DNA of 64,000 nt from Stutzerimonas stutzeri (GTDB lineage Bacteria; Pseudomonadota; Gammaproteobacteria; Pseudomonadales; Pseudomonadaceae), in NCBI RefSeq assembly GCF_002890915.1, contig NZ_POUT01000002.1:659824-723823 (forward strand). The letters are read 5' to 3'. Below, in pieces: positions 8,104 to 18,000 of the stretch (within the stretch, counting starts at the first letter, position 1; each line of letters begins with the position of its first letter). Position numbers and translations under genes: made by a program. The notes beneath the pieces were generated by a model, which made no database searches, had not been told where the DNA came from, and saw only the letters and a program-made list of their open reading frames with translations.

Positions 8104-9732
8104 TCAGCGCGGATACAGCGGTGGCAGGGCGCCTTGCTCCTGTTCGCCGCCCGGGTTGGCTGCCGCTGGCAGCGCCTGGACCGCCTGCCACAGCGCTTCG
8201 CCTTGCCAGCGTTGGCCGGTTTCGCTGTACAGCGCGCCGTTGAGGCCGTCCAGTGCGTCGGACAGCGGCACGAAGCGCGCGGCCATGTCGGCGAGGGTTT
8301 CCGGTTGCTGGCGTGCCCAGGCGTCCAATGCCTGGCGCGTGGCCTGGGGATCGTTGGCTTGGCAGGCGCGGCGCAGGTCGTCGAGCAGGCTGCGCGGCGT
8401 CGGTCCGGTCTGGAGGGCACGTTGCACGGCCGGCTGCCGCCGTGCATGCAGCCACAGTGCGAAGCCGGCCAGGGTGCTGGCCGCGAGCAGTGCCGTGCTC
8501 AGCTGCCATGGCCAGAGCAGTGGCGGCTCGGCGCTGGATTGGACCATGATCGGGTGCTCGGCTGGCGGCTGCAGCAGGTCCGGATTGTCGGCGACCTGCA
8601 GCCTGCGTTCGGCCAAGGCGGTGCGCTCCAGCCGGTCCTCGACGGTGTTCCACCAGACCACTTCCAGCGCCGGTAGCTGCAGGCTGCCGCTACGGGTGGG
8701 AATCAGCGCTTCGCGTTGTTCCCGGCTGCCGACGATGCCTGACGGGGCCACTTCGTTGGCGAGGCTGGGCTGGTCCGGATAGCGCCGCAGTTCGGCGCTT
8801 TGCGGCGAGCCGATGGCTGGCAACTGGGTGCTGGTCAGGCCCTCGGCCTTGAGCAGCAGGCTGCGAGTCAGCGATTGGCCGGCCTGGGCCCGGTCCGGTT
8901 CGGGGCTCCAGGCTTCCACCAGCGTGAGGCTGCGTGCAGGCAGCCAGGGGGCATCGGCGGGATAGTCCGCGGGCTTGCCCTTGACGTGCAGCGGGATGCT
9001 CGGAGATCTGACCTGGGTCGAGCGGCCCGGGCGCGGGCCGAACAGCGAGTCGTTGCCGGCCGCCACGGTGGTGGCGCTGAAGAGTTGGGCGGGGATGACC
9101 AGCTCGCCGCTTTTCTGCGGGAACAGCGCATAGCGCACCTCGATGACGCCATGGCGGATGCCATTGATGGTCTTTTCGTAGGTGCGTGGCTCGCCGAGGC
9201 GCTCCACCAGTGCGTCGGGCATCTGCAGGGGCGACAGGCTGCTGTCGTCGTACAGCGAGACCGAGTGATAGATGCGCAGGGTGAGGGTGACCTGGGCCTG
9301 CACGTAGACGCTGTCCTGGTCGAGGCTGGCATCGATGAAGATCGGCGCCAACTGGTCGTTCGCATCCGTGGCCCGCGATTCCTGTACCAGCAGGGTGATC
9401 GGCTCGCTGCGCCAGTCGCCGAGTTGCAGCGGCGGGATGATGACGTAGCCGGTCTGTCGCGGGCGCAGCGTGATCAGCCAGCGGGTGATCGCCCGGGTCT
9501 CGCCGTTGCTGCTGGACAACTGGTTGACCTGGCGTGTGTCGAAGATTTCGAACAGCTGTTCCAAGGGCTGCAGGTCGGGCCGGCCGAACACCGTATTGCC
9601 CTGGGATTCGAGGCTCAGCTCGAAGGTTTCATCGATATTCAGCTGGGTGCGGTCCACTCGGGCAAGCAGCCCTGATGCGCCGGCCTGGGCGGCGAGCACG
9701 CTGAGCAGAAGAAGAATCATCAGGCGCATCAT
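8104..9732 (-). CDS. BatD-like protein (oxygen-tolerance family)
   Basis: 542 residues; start MMRLMIL at 9732 overlaps the upstream stop (ATGATG). An N-terminal signal peptide (LMILLLLSVLAAQAGA) is followed by a beta-rich exported region of BatD type, repeated about the standard phrases ARVDRTQLNIDETFELSLES and PPLQLGDWRSEPITLLV. A transmembrane helix lies around residues 405-430 (LSTALLAASTLAGFALWL) before a short cytoplasmic tail. It is the last gene of the six-gene MoxR/VWA operon and probably presents a periplasmic scaffold to the VWA proteins. Exact function is unknown. Confidence 0.88.
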   Translation of the reverse strand: MMRLMILLLLSVLAAQAGASGLLARVDRTQLNIDETFELSLESQGNTVFGRPDLQPLEQLFEIFDTRQVNQLSSSNGETRAITRWLITLRPRQTGYVIIPPLQLGDWRSEPITLLVQESRATDANDQLAPIFIDASLDQDSVYVQAQVTLTLRIYHSVSLYDDSSLSPLQMPDALVERLGEPRTYEKTINGIRHGVIEVRYALFPQKSGELVIPAQLFSATTVAAGNDSLFGPRPGRSTQVRSPSIPLHVKGKPADYPADAPWLPARSLTLVEAWSPEPDRAQAGQSLTRSLLLKAEGLTSTQLPAIGSPQSAELRRYPDQPSLANEVAPSGIVGSREQREALIPTRSGSLQLPALEVVWWNTVEDRLERTALAERRLQVADNPDLLQPPAEHPIMVQSSAEPPLLWPWQLSTALLAASTLAGFALWLHARRQPAVQRALQTGPTPRSLLDDLRRACQANDPQATRQALDAWARQQPETLADMAARFVPLSDALDGLNGALYSETGQRWQGEALWQAVQALPAAANPGGEQEQGALPPLYPR

Positions 9733-11429
9733 CGGTTCACTTCCTGGCGCTTGCGTTGTTCGTAGAGGAACTTGCGCCGCAGCAGCTCGCCGGGGTCGTC
9801 CGGGATCTGCCGCAACCATTGTTCCGTGGCCTGCTGGCGCTCCATGTCGGGCAGCGCCTCGTCCTGCCCCCGGGGTCGTGCGGCAGCCGGCTGCGGCTCG
9901 TCCGGTTGCTCGCCGGCAGGGCTTGGTGATGAGGCATCGTCGCGGCTCTCGCGGGGCGGTTCGTCGTTGGCATTTTCCGGTGGCGGCGGCTTGGTCTCGG
10001 TGCTTCCTTGCGGTTGCTGCGCACTGGCTTGCGATTCGGCGGCTCGAGAATCTTCCTGCGGCTGTTGCTGGCGTTGCCGCAGCAGCTCTTCGACCAGTGC
10101 CTTGTTGCGCTGCGCCACCTGCAGGTCGGGTTGCAGTTCCAGCGCTTGATCGTAGGCCTCGATGGCCGCCTCGAAGGCTTCGCTACGGGCCAGGGCATTG
10201 CCGCGGTTGTAATGGTCGGCGGCGCTGCGGCCTTCGGCGAACAGCTTGGCCGCGGCGGGATAGTCGCCGGCCCGGTAGCGGGCGATCGCCTGCCAGCGGC
10301 GATCGGTGAAGCGTTCGGCGGCTCGCTCCGGTTGCTGTGCCTCGAGCAGGCGCCGGCCCTGCTGGTCGGGGCGCAACCAGAAATCCTCGATCTCTAAGGC
10401 GCTGGCCGGCTGCGGCTGCAGCAGCAACAGCGGCAGGCAGAACAGCCAGCCGCGGCGGCCGGCACAGGCGGCCAGCAGGAGCAGGGGCAGCAGCAGCCAG
10501 TGGCCCTGATCCAGCCAGGCCTCGAGGCGGGTGACATCGTCGTGCTGCAGCAGCGCACCGGTTGCATCGAGCAGGCCGAGGGCCATCAGGTCGGCGTCGC
10601 CCAGGCGCGCCTGCTGGTAGCGCCCGCCCAGCTCGCTGGCGAAGCGGCGCAGGCCGGCATGGTCGAGGCGGGGAATCAGGATCGCGCCCTGTTCGTCCTT
10701 GAGGAAACTGCCGTTCTCTCCGGCGATCGGCGCCCCCTGTTCGGTGCCGACGCCGAGGATCAGCAGACGCTGGCCCTGGCCGCGCATGAGCGTGGCGATG
10801 CCGCTGCGTTCCTGTTCGTCCAGGCTGCTGCCGATCAGCAACAGTCGGCCCTGGCCCTGGCCGGCCTGCTCCAGTAGTGCAAGGCCCTGGGCGGCCGCCA
10901 GGTCGGCGCGCTGCCCGGGCTCGGGCATCAGCGCCGGGCGAAGGGCCGCGAGCAGGTTGCGCGTGGTAGCCAGGTCGTCCGACAGCGGCACCAGCGTGTG
11001 CGCGCTGCCGGCATAGACCACCACGGCGGTCTGCACGTCCCGCCGGCTTTCCAGCAGGTCGAGCAGCTTGCGCTTGGCCTGGTCCAGCCGCGTCGGGGGG
11101 GCATCGCCGGCGAGCATGGCGGGGGTCAGTTCCAGCAGCACGACCAGCGGGTCGGAGCGTTTCAGGCTGGGCTGCTCGAGCCGCTGCCAACTGGGCCCGA
11201 GCAGCGCCAGTACGGCCAGCAGCCAGGCCAGACCCAGGGCGATCCACGGCAGGCGGCTGTTGCGCAGCCGGCCGCGGGTCAGCAGGGCGGCATGGAAGGG
11301 CTCGGGCAGTAGGCGTTGCCAGCGGCCAACCTGTCGCTGCCGATGCCAGAGGCGCCACAGCAGCCAGAGCAGCAGCGGAACGACCAGCAGCCAGGAAGGC
11401 CGCAGCAGATGCGGCAGCCAGTCGCTCAT
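9729..11429 (-). CDS. VWA-domain membrane protein with C-terminal TPR (BatB/BatC fusion)
   Basis: 566 residues from MSDWLPHLL at 11429. Two N-terminal membrane helices precede a von Willebrand factor A domain; its MIDAS is degenerate here (LLELTPAML in place of DxSxS). A further hydrophobic pair is at about 305-345. The C-terminal portion holds a TPR pair (YNRGNALARSEAFEAAIEAYDQALELQPDL) and then a Gln/Pro/Glu-rich low-complexity tail. This is the usual BatB+BatC fusion. It overlaps batA by 4 bp and batD by 4 bp, indicating translational coupling. Confidence 0.88.
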   Translation of the reverse strand: MSDWLPHLLRPSWLLVVPLLLWLLWRLWHRQRQVGRWQRLLPEPFHAALLTRGRLRNSRLPWIALGLAWLLAVLALLGPSWQRLEQPSLKRSDPLVVLLELTPAMLAGDAPPTRLDQAKRKLLDLLESRRDVQTAVVVYAGSAHTLVPLSDDLATTRNLLAALRPALMPEPGQRADLAAAQGLALLEQAGQGQGRLLLIGSSLDEQERSGIATLMRGQGQRLLILGVGTEQGAPIAGENGSFLKDEQGAILIPRLDHAGLRRFASELGGRYQQARLGDADLMALGLLDATGALLQHDDVTRLEAWLDQGHWLLLPLLLLAACAGRRGWLFCLPLLLLQPQPASALEIEDFWLRPDQQGRRLLEAQQPERAAERFTDRRWQAIARYRAGDYPAAAKLFAEGRSAADHYNRGNALARSEAFEAAIEAYDQALELQPDLQVAQRNKALVEELLRQRQQQPQEDSRAAESQASAQQPQGSTETKPPPPENANDEPPRESRDDASSPSPAGEQPDEPQPAAARPRGQDEALPDMERQQATEQWLRQIPDDPGELLRRKFLYEQRKRQEVNR

Positions 11430-12445
11430 CGACGCTGCTCCCGAAGCCAGGCGAGGTGCTGCAACGGCGCGCTCCACAGGTTGGCGGCCACCAGCAGCAG
11501 GCTGATCAGCAGTGCCGCCGCGAGCGGCCAGACGTATAGCGCTTCGGCGAGGCGTGCCTGGGTCGGTTGCTGGGCGGCCGGCTCGAGGCGATCGAGGGTT
11601 TCGCCGATCGCTTCGAGTTCGGCGCTGGTGCGCGCCCGGAAGTATTCGCCGCCGGTGCGCTCGGCGATGGCGCGCAGCGTCGGTTCGTCCAGCTCCAGCC
11701 CGGGGTTGAAGCCGAAACGGCTGAGTACGCCGCCTTCCTCGGCATCGGCGCCGATGCCGATGGTGTGGATGCGCACGCCTTCCTCGGCGGCCAGGGTCGC
11801 CGCCAGCAGGGGCTCGATTTCGCCACCGTTGTTGGCGCCATCGGTGACCAGGACCAGTACTCGGCTGTCGGCCGGCCGCTCGCGCAGGCGCTTGACCGCC
11901 AGGCCGATGGCGTCGCCGATGGCGGTATTGCTGCCGGCGATGCCCACCAGCGCTTCGTCGAGCCAGATGCGTACGGTGCGCCGGTCGAAGGTCAGCGGTG
12001 CCTGCAGGTAGGCCTTGCTGCCGAACAGGATCAGGCCGACGCGATCGCCGTGGCGTTGCTCGATGAAGTCGCCGAGCAGGCGCTTGACCAGTTCCAGGCG
12101 GGTGATTTCCTCGTCGTCCCAGTGCATGTCGGGGTAATCCATCGAGCCGGAGACATCCACCGCCACCAGCAGGTCGCGGCCGCTGACGGGCAGCGGCAGG
12201 GGTTCGCCGAGCCATTGCGGGCGGGCCGCGGCGAACAGCAACAGCAACCAGACGGTCAGGTAGGGCAACTGCTGGCGCCAGGCGGGCAGGGCAACGCGGG
12301 CGCGCCGGCCGGAAAGGCTTTGCAGCTCGTCGAGGAAGCTCACCTTCAGGGCCGCCTCGCCGCTGTCGGCGGCCGGCAGCAGCCCGCGCAGCAGCCAGGG
12401 CAGCGGCAGCAGCAGGAAGACCCAGGGCCAGGCCAGCTCAAACAT
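11426..12445 (-). CDS. VWA-domain membrane protein (BatA-like)
   Basis: 339 residues. An N-terminal BatA helix pair (FELAWPWVFLLLPLPWLL and a second at about 62-78) precedes a VWA domain with an intact MIDAS: DVSGS near 94-98, Thr in GSNTAIGD, and the Asp in VLVTDGANNGGE. A final membrane helix lies near the C-terminus (WPLAAALLISLLLVAANLW). Metal-dependent protein binding is expected, with the MoxR ATPase of the same operon acting on it. Overlaps its neighbours on both sides. Confidence 0.92.
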   Translation of the reverse strand: MFELAWPWVFLLLPLPWLLRGLLPAADSGEAALKVSFLDELQSLSGRRARVALPAWRQQLPYLTVWLLLLFAAARPQWLGEPLPLPVSGRDLLVAVDVSGSMDYPDMHWDDEEITRLELVKRLLGDFIEQRHGDRVGLILFGSKAYLQAPLTFDRRTVRIWLDEALVGIAGSNTAIGDAIGLAVKRLRERPADSRVLVLVTDGANNGGEIEPLLAATLAAEEGVRIHTIGIGADAEEGGVLSRFGFNPGLELDEPTLRAIAERTGGEYFRARTSAELEAIGETLDRLEPAAQQPTQARLAEALYVWPLAAALLISLLLVAANLWSAPLQHLAWLREQRR

Positions 12446-12932
12446 GCTTGCGGATCCAGGTATCGACGGCCTGCTCGAGGCCGTCGATGGCCTTGTCGTC
12501 CAGCCGGCATTCGGCGCGGTAGGCGCCTTCGACGAGCACCATCCAGCGGGTCAGGCCGGCCGCCGGACAGCGGTTGTCGAGGAATGCCAGCCAGGCGCGC
12601 CCGCTCAGCGTATGCGGATGATCGTCGGGGTAGCGGATGCGACACAGCCGCTTGAGCAGGGCGTTGAGCTGTTGCAGCCAGTGGCTGGCCGGCTGGCCGC
12701 CGTAGGGCTTGCTCAGGCGCGCCAGCTCATCGAGGGCCTCCTGGCGCTGCGGGTCCAAGGGCGGTTCGTTCGCCGTGCGGGGCTTGTGTCGCGGCAGATG
12801 ACGGAGCAGTTGCCAGAGCGCCCCGAGGGCGAGCGCCAGCAGCAGCCCCAGCAACCACCAGCCAGGTGCCGGCGGCCACCAGGAGATCGGTGCCGGCTCG
12901 ATCAGCGGCGCCAGTTGGTCGAGCGAGTTCAT
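12438..12932 (-). CDS. DUF4381 membrane protein of the MoxR/VWA operon
   Basis: 164 residues; a Trp/Pro-rich N-terminus (ISWWPPAPGWWLLGLLLALALGALW) forms one membrane helix, followed by a soluble domain with CRIRYPDDHPHTLSGRAWLAFLDNRCP. This pattern and the position between the DUF58 and BatA genes identify the DUF4381 family. Overlaps batA by 8 bp and the DUF58 gene by 4 bp. Biochemical role unknown. Confidence 0.88.
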   Translation of the reverse strand: MNSLDQLAPLIEPAPISWWPPAPGWWLLGLLLALALGALWQLLRHLPRHKPRTANEPPLDPQRQEALDELARLSKPYGGQPASHWLQQLNALLKRLCRIRYPDDHPHTLSGRAWLAFLDNRCPAAGLTRWMVLVEGAYRAECRLDDKAIDGLEQAVDTWIRKHV

Positions 12933-13893
12933 GGCCGGGCGCTCGGGTGCTGCACGCTCAGATACTCGCGTAACTGTTCGACCAGATCGTAGTGGGTGTC
13001 GAGCGGCATCAGGGGCACCCGCAGGCGGTCGGCCAGTCGCTGCCAGCGGGCGCTGCGGGCTTCGCCTTGCTGGCGGTAGCGCTGGTGCAGGGCGGCATCC
13101 TGGGTATCCAGCTCCAGATGGGCGTCGTCCTGGCTGAAACGCAGCAGGCCGGCGGCGGGCAAGGCGTGGTCGAGTGGGTCGAACAGCGGCAGCAGTAACA
13201 GGTCGACATGACGCGCCAGCAGGCTCAGCTGTTGCTCGGCGGCATCGCTCAGGGCCCGCTCGTCGCAGAGAATCACCGAGAGGCTGCCGGGGCGCAGCAC
13301 CTCGCGTGCCCGGCGCAATGCGAGGCTGAAGGCCTCCGGGTCGATGGGACTTTGCGGGTTCAGCTGGCGGTTGGCCCTGGCCAGCCGGTCCAGCAGCTGC
13401 AACAGGCTCTGCTTGCTGCGCCGCGGTTTGATTTCCTGCTGTTCGGCGCTACCGAAAACCAACCCGCCGACCCGGTCGTTGTGGCTCAGCGCCGCCCAAC
13501 CGATCAGGCTCGCGGCGCGCGCCGCGAGCACCGACTTGAAGGCGCGGCCACTGCCGAAGAACAGGCGCCGGCTCTGTTCGGCGATGATGTAGATCGGCCG
13601 CTCGCGTTCCTCGTGGAAGAGCTTGGTATGCGGCTCCTGGGTACGCGCGGTGACCCGCCAGTCGATGGTGCGCACATCATCGCCGGCCTGGTAGATGCGC
13701 ACCTGGTCGAAGTCCACGCCGCGGCCGCGCAGCTTGGAATGGTGCAGGCCCACCAGCGGGCTGCGCCGGTGCGGTGTCGAGAACAGCGGGACTTCGCGGA
13801 CCCGGTGGCGAATGTCGATGAGCTCGGCCAGGGTCACGCGGACGCCGGCCTCGTTTTCCAGCGGCAGTCCAGCGTCGCGAGCCTGCGCCTGCA

Positions 13894-13894
<1 letters not shown>
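12929..13894 (-). CDS. DUF58 domain protein
   Basis: 321 residues. The DUF58 core is seen at RGRGVDFDQVRIYQAGDDVRTIDWRVTARTQEPHTKLFHEERERP (split here only by description: GDDVRTIDW is the signature), followed by a VWA-like fold (VILCDERALSD). The start ATG at 13894 overlaps the moxR stop by one base (TGATG). DUF58 proteins travel with MoxR ATPases as presumed chaperone partners. I trimmed the open frame upstream, which is a moxR shadow. Confidence 0.9.
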
Positions 13895-14853
<959 letters not shown>

Positions 14854-15052
14854 CGTCTCGCTTCTTCCTGATGGCGGCGACCCGGCCCGCCGTGTCGACG
14901 GACCCGCTTGCTGCAACGAACGGTCGCAGAGGGCCGGAGGGGAATGCGCCACTTTACTGTATTAGCCCTCGGCTAGACTAACCTTGAACCTTCGTCCTGT
15001 GGTGCCAGTCACTACCGGCAAACCTTTCTCAGCAAGCCAAGCGGAGCCATAC

Positions 15053-18000
15053 ATGGCGTTCTTCTCAGCGGCTAGCAAAGCCGACTTTCAGCAGCAATTG
15101 CAGACAGCACTGGCACAGTACATAGACCCTCAACTCCTGCCCCAGCTGGGCCTGTTCGCCGAGCAGTTCTTCGGCATCGTCGCCCTGAGCGAACTCACCG
15201 AGCGGCGCATGACCGACCTGGTCGGCTCGACCCTGGCCAGCTGGCGACTGCTCGAGCGCTTCGATCCGGCCATGCCCGAGGTGCAGGTCTTCAACCCCGA
15301 TTACGAAAAGCACGGTTGGCAGTCGACCCATAGCGTGGTCGAGGTGCTGCATCCGGACATGCCGTTCCTGGTCGACTCGGTGCGCATCGAGCTGACCCGT
15401 CGTGGCTACAGCATCCATACGTTGCAGACCAGCGTGCTGCAGGTGCGCCGCGATGCCGACGGAACGCTGCTCGAACTGCTGCCCAAGGACAGTCGGGCGC
15501 CGGACAGCCATGCCGAATCGCTGATTTTCGTCGAGATCGACCGCTGCGCCAGTGCCGCTGCATTGCGCGAGCTGGAGCAGTCGCTGCAGGGCGTGCTGGC
15601 CGACGTGCGCCAGGTGGTCGCCGATTTCGCCGCGATGAAGGGCAAGGCCGAGGAGCTGCAGGCGCGGCTGGAGCGGGTGAACCTGCGCATCGACGGCGAT
15701 GAGCTGGAGGAAATCAGGGACTTCATGCGCTGGCTGGCCGCCGACCATTTCACTTTCCTCGGCTACGAGGAGTTCTCCGTCGTCGAGCAGCCGGACGGCG
15801 GGCGCATCGTCTATGACGAAGGGTCGCTGCTGGGCCTGTCGCGCAGCATGCGCACCGGCCTGTCGCGGGAGGAGCAGTCGCTCACCAGCCAGTCCGTCGG
15901 CTACCTGCGCGAGCCCTTGCTGCTGTCGTTCGCCAAGGCGGCAATGCCCAGCCGCGTGCATCGCCCGGCCTATCCGGACTTCGTTTCGGTACGCGAGTTC
16001 GACGAGGAGGGCCGGGTGGTTCGCGAATGCCGCTTCCTCGGTCTGTTCACCTCGTCGGTATACACCCAGAGCGTGCGGCGCATTCCGTTCATCCGGCGCA
16101 AGGTCGAGGCCGTGGTGCAGCGCGCCAACTTCGGCAGTTCGGCGCACCTGGCCAAGGAGTTGGTGCAGGTGCTCGAGGTGCTGCCGCGCGACGAGCTGTT
16201 CCAGGCGCCGATCGACGAGCTGTTCGAGAACGCCATCGCCATCGTGCAGATTCAGGAGCGCAACCGGCTGCGCCTGTTCCTGCGCTTCGATCCCTACCGG
16301 CGTTTCTGCTATTGCCTGGTGTACGTACCGCGCGACAGCTATTCCACCGAGACCCGGCTGAAGATCCAGCAGGTATTGGTGGATCGGCTCGAAGCCAGCG
16401 GTTGCGAATTCTCCACCTATTTCTCCGAATCGGTGCTGACGCGGGTGCAGTTCATCCTGCGCCTGGATCCCAACAAGCCGATACAGGTCGACCCGGAGCG
16501 CCTCGAGCAGGAAGTCCTGCAGGCCTGCCGCAGTTGGCAGGACGACTATGCCTGCCTGATGGTCGAGCGCTTCGGCGAGGCGCAGGGGACCAACCTGCTC
16601 GGCGAATTTCCCAAGGGGTTCCCGGCTGGTTATCGCGAGCGCTTCTCGCCGCAGTCGGCCACGGTGGACATGCAGCACGTGCTCGCGTTGAACGAGGAGC
16701 GCCCGCTGGTGATGAGCTTCTACCAGCCGATCACCACCGCCGATGAAAACCGCCTGCACTGCAAGCTCTACCACATGGACACGCCGTTGCCGCTGTCCGA
16801 CATCCTGCCGATCATGGAAAACCTCGGGCTGCGGGTGATCGGCGAGTTCCCCTTCCGGCTGCGCAACAAGAGCGGCCGCGAATACTGGATGCACGATTTC
16901 GCCTTCACCTATGCCGAAGGCCTGGAAATCGACCTGCTGGAAATCAACGAGCCGCTGCAGGATGCCTTCATCCACATCTACGGCGGGCTCGCCGAGAACG
17001 ATGCCTTCAACCGGCTGGTGCTGACCGCCGGGCTGACCTGGCGCGAAGTGGCGCTGCTGCGGGCCTATGCCCGCTACCTCAAGCAGATCCGCATGGGCTT
17101 CGGCCTGGGCTACATCGCCAGTGCCTTGCTCAACCACACCGACATCGCCCGCGAACTGGTGCGGTTGTTCAAGATGCGTTTCTACCTGGCGCGCAAGCTC
17201 GGCGACGACGATCTCGCCGACAAGCAGCAGCGTCTCGAACAGGCGATCCTCGGGGCACTGGACGAAGTGGCAGTGCTCAACGAGGACCGCATCCTCAGGC
17301 GCTACCTGGACCTGATCAAGGCGACGCTGCGCACCAACTTCTACCAGCCGGATGCGAGCGGCCGGGCCAAGGATTACTTCAGCTTCAAGCTCGATCCGCG
17401 AGCAATCCCGGAAATGCCGCGGCCGGCGCCGCTGTACGAGATCTTCGTCTACTCGCCGCGCGTGGAAGGGGTGCACCTGCGCGGCGGCAAGGTGGCGCGC
17501 GGCGGCCTGCGCTGGTCCGACCGCGAGGAGGATTACCGCACCGAGGTGCTCGGCCTGGTCAAGGCCCAGCAGGTGAAGAATGCGGTGATCGTGCCCGGTG
17601 GCGCCAAGGGCGGCTTCATTCCGCGGCGATTGCCGGGCAACGGGAGCCGCGACGACATCCAGGCCGAAGCCATCGCCTGTTACCGGATATTCATCAGCGC
17701 GCTGCTGGACGTGACCGACAACCTCAAGGAAGGCCGTGTCGTGCCGCCAGCCAACGTGCTGTGCTACGACGATGACGATCCCTACCTGGTGGTCGCCGCG
17801 GACAAGGGCACCGCGAGCTTCTCGGACATCGCCAACGGCATCGCCGCCGAGTACGACTTCTGGCTCGGCGATGCCTTCGCCTCGGGCGGCTCGGCCGGCT
17901 ACGACCACAAGAAGATGGGCATCACCGCGCGCGGCGCCTGGGTCTCGGTGCAGCGGCATTTCCGCGAACGCGGGATCGACGTGCAGACCGACAGCATCAG

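Noticed and set aside
6701..8782. Open frame of 693 codons antisense to nasS and the batD-like gene
   Set aside because: It spans two real genes and a repeat, with low-complexity composition; no family resemblance.
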